Source: Lasioglossum baleicum (lineage: Eukaryota; Arthropoda; Insecta; Hymenoptera; Halictidae). From it: a stretch of 64,000 nt of DNA. The position numbers and the translations under genes are program-made. Shown piece after piece: positions 36,373-47,456 of the stretch. The stretch is taken from NCBI RefSeq assembly GCF_051020765.1, contig NC_134935.1:11905579-11969578 (forward strand). The letters are read 5' to 3'. A model generated the notes under the pieces. The model ran no database searches. It was not told where the DNA came from and worked only from the letters and a program-made list of their open reading frames with translations. Position 1 is the first letter of the stretch. Every line of letters starts with the position of its first letter.

Positions 36373-39300
36373 ATAATTGCACCGGACACGATCCACTGTC
36401 TCGAGGTCTCTCACGCGAGACAGGAAGGCGAAGGAGGAGACGAAGGATGGAAAAAACAGGAACGTCGGCCATTCGCGAACGCCTGTCGCGGGATCGTCCT
36501 ACTCGGTTCGCGCGAGCCGGGGCCCCACGATCGAACCAGGCCCGATTAGCCGACGTTTCGTACGAGCGGCTGCTGACCTCTCGTTCCTTCGATTCGACGC
36601 TCCCTGTTTTTACGCTTGCCCGAAAAGAATGAAGAATCTTGTTGGATAAGTCGAGGAACTCCATTTTTTTATTGAAACTGTACTCGCCGGAGTTTTACAT
36701 ATTTTCATACGCTGCCGATCGTCCGAAAATCCGAAGTCGGCTTTCGCATCAAGGCCTCCGATCCTCCTCAAGGGTCTTCGCAGGGATTGCAGACCGAGCG
36801 AATTCTTTTGAAGAACCCACCGCAGGATGCTTTGATGTTGCGTGCAAGATTTCTTCGGAGTTCGCTTCTCCAATTAATTAATACCTGCGGACTGAACCGA
36901 TTATGCTCGTTTCGTCTCTGCATTAATTCACCCCGGGATTCCGGCGTTTAATCGTATCAGTATCAATACAAATCGCACCGTTTCTTCAAGCTGTAATTGC
37001 GGGAGCGCGGGCATTTCTGCGGAGAAAAACCGCTCAGTTAATGGGTTCAAATTACCAACGCTATCTTGGCAGACGGATCACGAGTTGTCCCGCGGCTGCC
37101 AAGTTTAAACGGGGGTTTCAATCGCGTTGGCTTCCGACACGACGCACGAACAAACGGCGCATCACAATGGCGTCGTCACTCGGCCCGTACGGCTACGCAC
37201 GGTGCACAACCGCGACAACAATATATTAGACGCAGCAATAAACCGTAAATAATATAATAACCAGTCTCGAGCCGGTGGTACGCGACATTGGTGTCCGGGG
37301 CCCTCGTCATTCATCGGCCCCCGTATAATGCGCGATTCATACGTGTGCAACGCACGTCGCCAGGTGACACAGCGTCGGCGGACGCTGACGGTCGCGCGAG
37401 ATAATCGTGGCAAGCTTTAAAGACGCTCCCGCGGATAATGAGCGCCGCCCGTCGCCTTCTCTCGCCCATACCCTAACGAACCGAGCCGATCCTCGACAAA
37501 AGGAGCGCACCGTTCGACGAGATCATTAAGCGCCGGAACACTGCGTTATTCTTGCCTACGCCGACCTTTCTTCTTTGCCTCGGATCCGACTAGGAACCGC
37601 CCAGCCCGATTCTTCACGGCAATTTTTAATCCACCGGGATTAACGGTCTTACCGGAATCTCGACTGTATCCTTGACGCTCTATACGACAGAATTCCCCTG
37701 GTACAAACAACATATTTTCTGTCGAGGGACGACCAATTCACCATTTCTTGGTAGAAGGTTGCATTACTTCTTACCGCTGGGAATAGATGACTCAGAATAT
37801 TCATTCACACCGCAGCAGTTGGTTTTTAGAGATTGAAAACATTCAGGCAACAAATTTCATTCATGAGCATGACATTCGTTCTTGGAACAATTCAATCCTT
37901 TGCGCACGGAAATTAGTTTTGGGTATAATTATGAAATGAAGGAGAAAGTATGTTTGATTTTTTGATAATAATCTCTGTCGACAGAATCGCGTCCTTAAAG
38001 GGTTACTGTATTATTTCAGATAACTTTATTTTGGGTATGAATATTTTCATGAACCGTCCTCAAGATTTGCAACGCGTCGCGAGCTCGCGAGTCGCATTCT
38101 AAGACGACGGCAATTTAAGGGAATTCGGGTCGCGAATGTTGCCCACATAATCCGCTGCGCCGCTCAAGGTCGCTTTCTTTAATTCGAATTCTGCCGTGCT
38201 ATCGGAATTTCATTCAAATTCTCGGCAGTATCGGCCTCCGGACATCTGGCTGATCGTGCAGCTGGAAGCCGATGCGTTTAGAGAGCCGCGAGATGGGTCG
38301 AACAGGGACAAGCTGGTGTAAAAAGCGGGAAGAAGCGGACGTTTTTAGGATTCACATGGCAGCGTGGACACCGCCACCGTCCTCGGGCCCCATAGTGGCT
38401 CCCGTGCCTCGCATCCGCGAGCAATTTCGCTTCTTTGCTCTAAATCTGCCCGTTGCCCGGATTCTCGACCCTCACCGAGCTATAAATCTGCTCGCCGTGG
38501 ATGGAGATGGTTTCAGGTTCTGTTTCCGTGTTTGGTGGATGTCCTCTGCGAAAACATTGTCGTCTCAACTGTTCGCCACTTCGATAAGGAAGCGAAGAAT
38601 TTCGAGATCTTGTCGTTCGAATGGGACGTAAGTACCCGGGGCATGAAAACTTCGATTTACATTCCGGTTTGAATGCAAATGCGCGATTCGTATTCGACTT
38701 TCTTGCGCGAGCAGAGCCAAGAATCCTTTTCTACGTATCTTTTCAGTCATACGCGAACTTCGCTAAAGTTCTAATCGGTGGCAATTTCGAGCCAAAACCA
38801 GCTGGTGCAGTCAGAATCTGTTGTTCGTTCGAATAGAGGATTAAAAATCATTTAAAAATACCTGCATCGCTGTCAAGCTTTGCTTTCAGTCTTTTTGTGT
38901 CAGCAACGTTCGGAGAATGACAGACTCCTGTCGAAAATGTATGTATTAAGAATTTGTGGAATCGACGAATTTGTGTAAATCAAAATGAAATGGGACACAA
39001 CTGCGGTGGAACATTACTGTATCTCTCCAGAACGTATCTTGATCTTTTCTAGATATTTCTGCTTTTCCTTTGCCTACTTTTCACATGTACAAATACGACC
39101 TTACCTCCTGGACGCAAATGATCCCTGGCCACTCTCTCCGCGATCCATTCCGCTTGGTCGGTTCGAAAGGAGTATCGGGGAACATAGGCGATCGGCGACC
39201 GGGATCCATCACGGAAAATCATCGACCGTAGACGATGAACCATCCGCGGATCGAGACGGGTTCCGACCGAGCACCGGAACCGAGGGAACACGGCGGCTCG

Positions 39301-39527
39301 TCACTGGCAATCGTCAAGGTTCCCGGTGTGCTCCTCGGATTTTTTCCGCGCGGCGTCGTCGTCGGATCGGTTCATGTAACGTTCGATGCAAATCACCGAG
39401 TGACAGGTGAACGTGCACCGCGAGGTGGATTCGATTGCACGGGAGCGCAGCGTGACGCTAGCGGTTCGCTTCGATCTCTTCGTTACCGGATCGTCCGCGA
39501 AGGATGATGCACGGGAACCTCGGAGTA

Positions 39528-39658
39528 CGAAGAAGAAGAAGAAGCAGCCGAAGAGAACGTGGCGAGCGAAAGGTGGAACGCCCGGAGGAAAAGGGTGAGA
39601 GAGAGAGAGAGAAGAAGACAGAGGGTTGGAAGGAGAGGCACAAGACCGAGAGACGCGT
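39528..39658 (+). repeat. Purine-rich AAG/GA tract
   Basis: An AAG triplet run, then a (GA)n run at about 39596-39612, then mixed purines. Frames through it are low-complexity lysine, arginine and glutamate. Confidence 0.75.
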
Positions 39659-40935
39659 CACTCGTTTATTTCTGCACGAGCACATTGCGCAATTCGATGT
39701 ACACGACGAGGTAAAAGGGAGTGCAGTGACGCACTCGCGGAGAGTGCATCACGGAGTCGATGCATTGAATCGCGGCAGTTATCAGAGATAAATCACTTAC
39801 GGCGAGCACCGAGTGTGCGCCGGGGATCCGTGCGCTTATTGCGAACAGGAAGTGGTGGCGATCTTAGGTAGCAAGAGAGTGAGTGAGAGAGGGGGAACCG
39901 TAATCGATTCTTATCGTTACGTATGCGCGCAGCAGATACGAGTAATGGGGATTTATTATAATTCCGTTATTCTCCTGTACACTCTTCGCTCACCGTCCCT
40001 CTCATCCTCACCGGGGTCCTTCTCGCGCCAATCGATCCCTCCTCTCGGTTATCCGGACTCGCTTTTACGGCGGACGAATTATCGCGCTCGATACCTTCAG
40101 CGAACCGATTTGCATCCGCTCGGCCGTTATTGCCGTATTAAAAGTTAACGATGACACGGCGTGTTATTATATTCCGTTTCAATAACGGCGAACATTAACC
40201 GCGGTAATTCCCTCGGAATTAATTAATCCCCGATAATCGTACCGCCGACTCTCGGGGAAACGTTCTCCAACGACGGACGGAACGAGTCCGGCCCACAGAA
40301 CGATCCAGCAACATTGTAGTCGTCGAGACCAAACCGATCGCGTTTTAACGATCCATCGCATGTCCCCGAGATAAACTGACGCGGCGGACCGCGCGGGTCT
40401 CAAATGAAAATTAAATCGTGACAAGCGAACGCTCGCTCGCGTTCCTAACTGGTTCCTGAGAGAAACAGAGAGGGAGAGAGACGCGCGCGTCTCCTCGGAT
40501 GCGACAACGCAACCGACAACGGCAATTTCTGTCGACGACTGGACTTCCTGTACCAGGAGTCACTCGGTTTGATGTTCCTAGAAGTGTCGTGATGTCGGCG
40601 TTGATAGCGTACCTGGAATAATTGGAGTAACTCGTATACCGGTACCTCGGGAAATGAATGACTAGTTTGTACATGCGTATTCCCGTTTACCACTCGCCAA
40701 GTACCAATTTCTATATCGTCTTCAATCATTCTCTTCCGAATGGACATCTTCATCGCAAACCAGCAGCTCCATCCGTGGCTCTATTACGCTACAAATGCAC
40801 GAGAGTTTCATTTCATGAGGTTAAATTTGCAAATTTGAATATATATTCGTGTTGCAATATGAAAGCGATATTGTCACTTTTTATCACAGTGTCAATTTAA
40901 AGTTGGAGGAAATGAGGAACTCGCATAAGAGTTAA

Positions 40936-41163
40936 CCCCTTGCCTTACAATATCGAGTCAGACTCGTGACGAAGATTCTGAACAGAGTCTAATAAATATA
41001 TGTATGCCATTAATTTCCTTTAAATCGAAATAAAATTCTATTTTGGTTTTGTTAATGTACAGCTATTGGAGAACATCTAGGCGTCCAATAGATATAAAGT
41101 TCCTCCTTTTTCAGGAAATTAAGAATCACAAAAAAATCGTAAAATAAGTCGTACGGCAAAGGG
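40936..41163. mobile_element. Small TTAA-flanked MITE (piggyBac-like)
   Basis: The left end CCCCTTGCCTTAC and the right end, read inward, CCCTTTGCCGTAC match at 11 of 13 positions. TTAA lies directly outside both ends (40932-40935 and 41164-41167). The 228-bp AT-rich interior has no frame and includes a short GAGTCAGACTC inverted repeat near the left end. Target site and terminus fit the piggyBac superfamily. It differs from the element at 20522-21064, so it belongs to a separate family. Confidence 0.8.
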
Positions 41164-41955
41164 TTAAGTAATTAATCTCAGTCTAACTTCTATAACGAAA
41201 TAAGCAATTGTGTAAAAAACTGTGTAAATAATGTCACTAAAAGTGTTGTCTTCCTACTCGCTAATTGTGCATTAGTGGTCCTGCTTCTCAAACTGTCTGC
41301 ACGCGGTCCCAGGCTGCTAAAGAAGCAGCATCGGTTGTACCGAGACGCAGCTCGCGTATTTTGCGTAAGCATGAAAGAAGCGCTGGTTTTTAAGATTCTT
41401 CTGAATGGACGTCGATCCCTCGGGATCTATCGAGATCCGGCAGCAGTCACGCCCAGAGTATAGGCACCGGTGGCTACGCGTAGCGCGTCAACGCGCCGTT
41501 CGTAAATTCTCGGCGGATAAACTGGCAAGAATAGTTCGCATAATTCTTCAAGGCCTACCAGTTTTGACGGCGGCAGGCGGCCTATCTTGGCACAATCTCT
41601 TTCTCTCCGCGTCCCTCGTCCCAGCTCTCTCCCTCTCTTTCTGTTGCTCAGCCGTCGACTTGTTCGTTCTGGCCCCCGTCTTTCCATCTTTTCTCTCTCG
41701 TCCCTTTTTTTTCGTCGGCTCTCTCAGCCAGTACGTCGGCGAGGCTCGCGAGGCGAGCGATGGAGGCTCTGGACTCGAGATCTTCGGAGAAGAGAAGAGA
41801 GGAGAAGGAAGGAGAGGCCCCGAAGAATGCAGGGTCCGGAATACATGCACGCGGATATGAGCTGGCCCGGTGAAAGCGGATCGTTAGCGCGCGGTGTTCG
41901 CGTTATCGCCGCGTTGTCGCGATAAAACGCCGCGGCGCGGAATGTAGCTGCTTCC

Positions 41956-41990
41956 CGTCTCGTCTCATCTCATCTCGTCTCGTCTTGTCG
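41956..41990 (+). repeat. TCTCG/TCTCA pentamer repeat
   Basis: About seven units of CGTCT, CATCT and CTCGT in tandem. Confidence 0.75.
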
Positions 41991-42848
41991 CGTACTCGCC
42001 TTGTCCTGTCGCCTAGGCAAATGAACCAGTCGCACCAGAGCCGTTCGCCGCTAATTAAATCGTCCCAGAAATTAAGAGAACCGCGGTTTCACTCGCCGCA
42101 GCTCGATTAAAACAAGCTCTCCTCGGGCCTTCCTATTAGCTCGGCTGCTATCGATCCTGATCGCTGACACTTCCAAGAATCGCCTAGGTTTGCGCCTTCT
42201 CCTCGGTATCGCGGCTGATCTGCGAACCATTCGATCTATTAGAGCGCGCGCACGCTCACGAATAGAGTTAATTATTATCGATTAGCTCGAGTTTCTCGAA
42301 AGTGGAGCAGATGATCGTTCACGGTGCTCTCCCTCCGTGTGTACCTTGTGAAATCCGAGAGCAGGGTCCGCGGACGGCGCTCGTAATGTTTTCATGTTTC
42401 GCTGCCGCGCCGGTTAGCGCTCAGAGATCGGGATCGAAGGTTAGGTAACGAGTTGGAGAAGATCAAAGAAGGAACTCGTTTGCTCGTGGGAGATTGCCGC
42501 CCCGGGCGGCTACCGATCGAAGACTCATCCGCCAGGGAGACATATAAAGGGAAGTGGCGTCTAACGTTCGCAGATTTCAGCCGGCTGGCTCCCTTTTATC
42601 TTCTACTTTATCTTCCGGCTGGAATCGCGGCAACCACGCGCTACAAATCTCGCGACGTTCACTTAATCCTCGTTTACTCTCTCGCACGTGTCGACTCGTT
42701 TTAATTGCTGCGCCGAAATCCTAGCGATCTCGAATATCAACTTCGTTTGTGTCTCTCTAACCGCGATATCGAAGCATTTACAACGGTTTTCCTGATAGAA
42801 CGTACTTCTCAAGAGACAATACTAATAGGCTTCCGATAATTAAAGACT

Positions 42849-42882
42849 AGACTGTGGATTTTTATGCAAAATGGAAATTTTC
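42849..42882 (+). repeat. Dispersed short repeat, copy 3
   Basis: GACTGTGGATTTTTATGC followed by AAAATGGAAATTTTC. Together with the 54024 copy it gives the fullest view of the repeat: the GGATTTTTATGC core followed by an A-rich part. Confidence 0.5.
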
Positions 42883-45800
42883 TTCGTCAATCAAATTATG
42901 ACTTGTGTTAAAATTTGCACCGACCAGATAATTAATTTAACTGATAGGTCGTGCGTGGGTTGTGTGGATAAGCAGTTCAGAAACTGTGTACATTACCATG
43001 AGCATGGAGAACGCGTGCAGGAGGTCTGTGTTTTGAGGAAGCAAAGAAAATGTATAATCGCGTCTCACCTGGACGCTGATGAGTTATCGGACCCGTTCGA
43101 CGTTGTTCGTGGAATCGGATTAAACGCGTCACGCGCCGCGGCCCGTGAAGAGAAACGAGAAGCTCCGGCGGATTTTAATTGCGCGATGTTTTTTGTCGCC
43201 GCTTTTCGTTACGTCCCAACGATTTCCATGGTACACAGTTCGATTCCTCTACTTGGCTTCCCGTATAATCCTCTAACTCTCCTTATCTACTTACTGAATA
43301 CTTGAATATCGGGTTCCGCGTAAATACGTATTTCTTGTTAAACAGACGCCCGCCTTCTCGATTGGCTAGCATCGTTCCCGAGCCCGATACGTCGAACCTT
43401 TTTCGAACGGTCATCCTCCGAGGTTCAGTCATTTTCGCGAAGAACATTTCCTGCGGATGATATCGTTGTCACTGGGTAATCAGGCGAATGGCGAACGTAA
43501 ACGTCAGCCTGTGTACAGACGCAGCCTCGTTTGACCCTGCTCGGTTGAACTCTCGTCGCGTGACACGTTGTAAATCACCGGGGCCCACCGTAGTAGCGAT
43601 ACGTGCCTGACCAGTTTGATGGCCGCTGCTCATTGACGGGGTTCCTCGTCGCCCCTTCATTCACAGGACCCGCGGCAGTGCGTTGCAGATTCCGGTGCAT
43701 CTGGCGGTTTTGGCTGGCTCTCGGCTTTTAACGTTGCAAGCGTCCATAAAAATTGCTCGGAATCCTATTCAAATAAATATTTCGCGCTTCAATCGAACTT
43801 ATTACGAACATATACAAAATTCTTCTTCAGAAATCCACCCTTCAGCCTCTCAAACCTGCGAGGTCATCGTTCCATTTCACTCGGTCCCGATATGACCTGT
43901 TGTCGCTCTTCGCCATCGTCTTCGGCCAATAGCAACAATGCGTCCGACGATAGAGGAACGCAAACACCTTGCCTAGCCATCATCTAGCGGACGAACAGTA
44001 CATTGCGATCCATTTATTCCTAACGCTTGACAAATAGAATATCTTCACCGAAATAAAACTCGAATATCGTCCTTGTAGATATGATAAATGATATTTTAAA
44101 GATATTCCGTTCGAGGAGTCCTATTCTTACCGATCTGTGACTAATAGGCTAGAGGAAAATTCCTATTATGTAGCATTCTAAGCGAGTTCATTTTTCACGG
44201 TGTGCTTGTGTGAAGAAAAAATTAGTGGAAACCGCGGTGTATGATATATGGTTATGCGAGACAGGACGGCCATTGCGGCGGTTGTCGAAAGATTAGCACG
44301 GAGACATTGTAGCGATAGCGGAATCGCGGGCGCGAAACGGACGCCGCGTCAACCGGGCCGGTTCGCTTTAAATAATTTTGCGGCAGAATAGGTAAGCGGT
44401 GCCTATAATGTATTCCAACCGCGTGGCTTATCAACCGTTCGACCGAATGAACTTATCGAGGAACTAGCTCGCGCGGGTGCGCGCACCGCGACCGGGCCGC
44501 ACGGTGCCGCGAATAATCCCGACCGGCCGTGAAATATGGCGTTAATTCCGATCTCGGCTACTGATTTAGACGGCACCGATTTGCACCGGTAATTCGTTCC
44601 ACGGTGTGCATTAACCTTACGAGCTGGCTGGAAACCGTTTACCCGCCCATCGCCGATGCCACCTTCTTCGTTCTTCAAACTTCGGCCGGTCGGAGGGTCG
44701 CCGAACTTTTCCTTGTTTCGATAAACACGAGTTATGGTATCCGGTCTCTCGAACGGGGACGATGGTAAACTTAGATGCGCGTCTTTTATGGGTGTCAGGG
44801 GCGTGCGCCCAATTGTTTTTCACTCTGGATAACGTTGCGGTAATGAATGAACATCACATCGTGAATGAGAGGATGCGAAGTACATTTGGATCAGTCAGTA
44901 TACCCGTATCTTAATCCGATCAAATTTCGCAAACAACCGCGCCACCCCTGTTTACGGCGCATGTGTTACGCGCTCGTTCCAGACAAAAGCAAAACTCGGT
45001 GTAATAACTTCACGCGTCTTCACGAGGTTTTAATTTTATCGTGGCGCTAACAGGACGTTTCACGCGGAAATCCAAAATTTGTATTCGCATTACTAGACGA
45101 TTATTTAGTAAGTAAGATATCCGCGATAAAAGAACAAAATATACCTATCTCTGCGCCTCGCTCTCACTGTCGCCGTGGTTCTGCTCGTTTATCGCAGCTC
45201 GAACATAAACGCACCCTCGGATCGTCGGCCCAGTGACCTCCATTGGCGCTCGCGTGAATGCAGAAGGCGTTTCTTTAATTTTATTGCCGAAACGAGAGTC
45301 ATTAATGGATCGTGTAAATCTTTGCTCGGCGGTGTCCATAAAATAAAATGATTAACATATTAAACGCGAAGCGTGCAGCCGCCGCGTCAGGGAACGTTCT
45401 CATGTTACGAGGCAACATCGAAGATGGGTTTCCGACTGAGGTACATGCATCTGATTGGTTCCGGTCGGCGATAAGAGCTGTACTCCTGCCGGCGCGTATC
45501 GGTCGGTATATCTGGGAGTTTCTGTCGGCCCGGGCACATTCTTGGGGAATCCAGCGAGAGCGGCAACGAGCTGCTGAATCGCGCTTCACTCTTCTTTTTG
45601 ACTCGTCGTCGGAACCATTACCTACCGTGGTCCGCCTACTAGAGTAGCGACTTCTACTCTGGACGCTGAGGGCTCGGTACTCCCGCGGCCGGACCCCCGA
45701 GATCCTGGATAACAGTTATTAGGGGCTTTTTATAATGCGTGCGGCCCACTCTGTCCCACCAACGAGGAGGTCTTGCTCCTTGTCGCTCCTTCGCGTTCGT

Positions 45801-47107
45801 TCGCGGCAACCACCTACCAGAAGAGCCCGGCTAACCGTCGGAGTAGCCCGACGCGCCAGAACGAGACAGTGAACTGTTCCTGCGAGCTGGAACAGGAAGA
45901 GCGAGGAAGAGAGAGAGGGTCCTGCAACGTTTACCCGTGCAACCGCGGTAAACGTATGCGTAGGACACTCCCAGCCGCTTGATTATATATAATTATCGGC
46001 ATTTTAATAACTAATCATTTTCCCTGGCTCCTTCTTCCTTCCTCCGCAATTCCGAGGAGAAAGGAGCAGCTTCCGACGACGACGAACTCCGCTACCGTAT
46101 CTCCGGCTCGGCTTGGCTCGCTCCTCCTTCGCCGGCGTATGCATAGTAATAACAGGGATACGTCTTTGTTGCGTCGAATAAAATGAGATACGACGGCGGG
46201 CAAACAGCTCGCGGTTCCCTCCGCTGCCGCCGGTAAAATGGCGGAGTGACTCGCTACTTTTCTGTCGCGAAAATGGGTCTATAGAAATATGTTATACGTA
46301 TATATTCAACGGACGATGTCCGTTCCAATCGGTTTCGCTCCGCACTTTCGTTGCGTCGTGTAATTTCGTTCTACGTTGTGTTTTCGGTAGTTTACTACCA
46401 ATTAGACTGCACGAGCGCGTGTATAAATCCGCGTGTTTGGCCAGTAATTTGCAAAAACAGCGTTTAAACGCGCATCCATCTTCGCCGCCGAATGAAGTTG
46501 CAGCTGCGTTTTATCATTCTAACCCCGGTGCTTCTGTTTTACGGTGTTATGCAGATTAACTGGTTCTATAAACGCGTATCATGATTCTCGATGATGAATC
46601 GGCCCTCCTCCGGTGAGAAAGTAGATCCGTTCGAGCAACTCTCCCCGATCGAAATTGTTACGTTGCACTTAACGGGCGCGATCGCATTAATCGCGGCCGT
46701 TGCCCGCCGTAAAATACAAACTTCGTAATACGTTGTTATCGATGTGGCACAATAACGCAAATATCGCTACATAGTATCGCTCGTATCTTAGCCGCGCTGA
46801 TTAAACTGCCGGCTAAAATTATGCTTTTTGCGGTTTAAAATTGTAAATTGGCGATGCGATAACAGTCGACTTTTGCATTCCGTGCGATTTTGTAAAAACT
46901 GCATAGATAAAGTAATACCACTCGGGGTTCAATGCTCAAGTCGTACCTCTTAAGAAAAAAACCGTATCAAACTTAGGATTTACAAATAAATAGAAATTAA
47001 CTGTGTTATTCAAAACTTGTGTTAATATTGTTGTTATTTATTATGACGAAATTAGAAAATCTATATGCTTTCACGTAAAATATACTAAATCTTTAAAAAC
47101 GTACATC

Positions 47108-47143
47108 GGTACGACTAAAGGAACCGGTTTCCTAAGTCGTACC
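47108..47143. repeat. 36-bp near-perfect palindrome of GTACGACTT boxes
   Basis: GGTACGACT at the left and AGTCGTACC at the right enclose a central AACCGGTT. Three of 18 base pairs mismatch. It lies inside the pogo-like element and joins two of its repeated boxes head to head. Confidence 0.7.
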
Positions 47144-47216
47144 TTAGAATTCAATTAAGCAACAATAATAATTAAAACGTATTTTTCATTCATCTGTTTA
47201 CACGACAAATAGGTAT

Positions 47217-47456
47217 TCAGTTAGTACAAACATCACATACAAATTTTTTTGTTCTTTTGTCAACTCCAGCGCATTCATCGTGCGCCCATGATTTGCATTT
47301 CAATTGGTTTTTCTTCTTTTTAATTTTTAATGTCAATACCTTTTTATTAATTACTGCGTTTTCTATGTTTTCTTTATTCTGCGTTGACGTTATTTCGACT
47401 GACGAGGTAGTACGACTTAGGAATCTCATATGGGTACAACTTAAGACACGGCACAA
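47217..47456 (-). pseudogene. Transposase C-terminal fragment with PHD-like zinc finger
   Basis: The minus-strand frame of 79 codons ends with CKSWAHDECAG, then about ten residues, then FVCDVC and a stop. The C-x2-W-x-H-x2-C ... C-x2-C spacing is the second half of the PHD-like finger that ends many insect pogo/DDE_1 transposases. The first cysteine pair and the whole DDE catalytic domain are missing. A lysine-rich linker (about residues 43-52) precedes the finger, as is common in these tails. Its placement inside an inverted-repeat element supports a transposon origin. The methionine at its start is probably incidental. It is a relic, not a working gene. Confidence 0.6.

Larger units (their letters stand above)
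35567..40931. other. Non-coding stretch, no gene seen
   Basis: Contains GA-rich tracts, one G-quadruplex motif and many two-strand chance frames, notably 35444-36664. An AT-rich island at 37700-38060 has CCTTTGCGCACGG near 37898 and AAGGGTTA near 37998. These could be the worn ends of another TTAA-type element, but no TTAA flank is present at the left. Confidence 0.5.
41168..46918. other. Non-coding stretch, no gene seen
   Basis: GC-rich unique sequence with AT-rich islands at 42770-42960 and 43730-44250. The frame 42871-43305 is 144 codons of ordinary-looking composition but has no recognisable domain or flanking splice signals that convince me. No RNA gene was seen. Confidence 0.5.

Noticed and set aside
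37898..38005. CCTTTGCGCACGG and AAGGGTTA as ends of another TTAA element
   Set aside because: TTAA is missing at the left and the inverted match is only a few bases.
42871..43305. 144-codon frame with several cysteines and histidines
   Set aside because: The cysteines do not fall into a zinc-finger spacing I recognise, and no convincing splice sites or promoter flank it.
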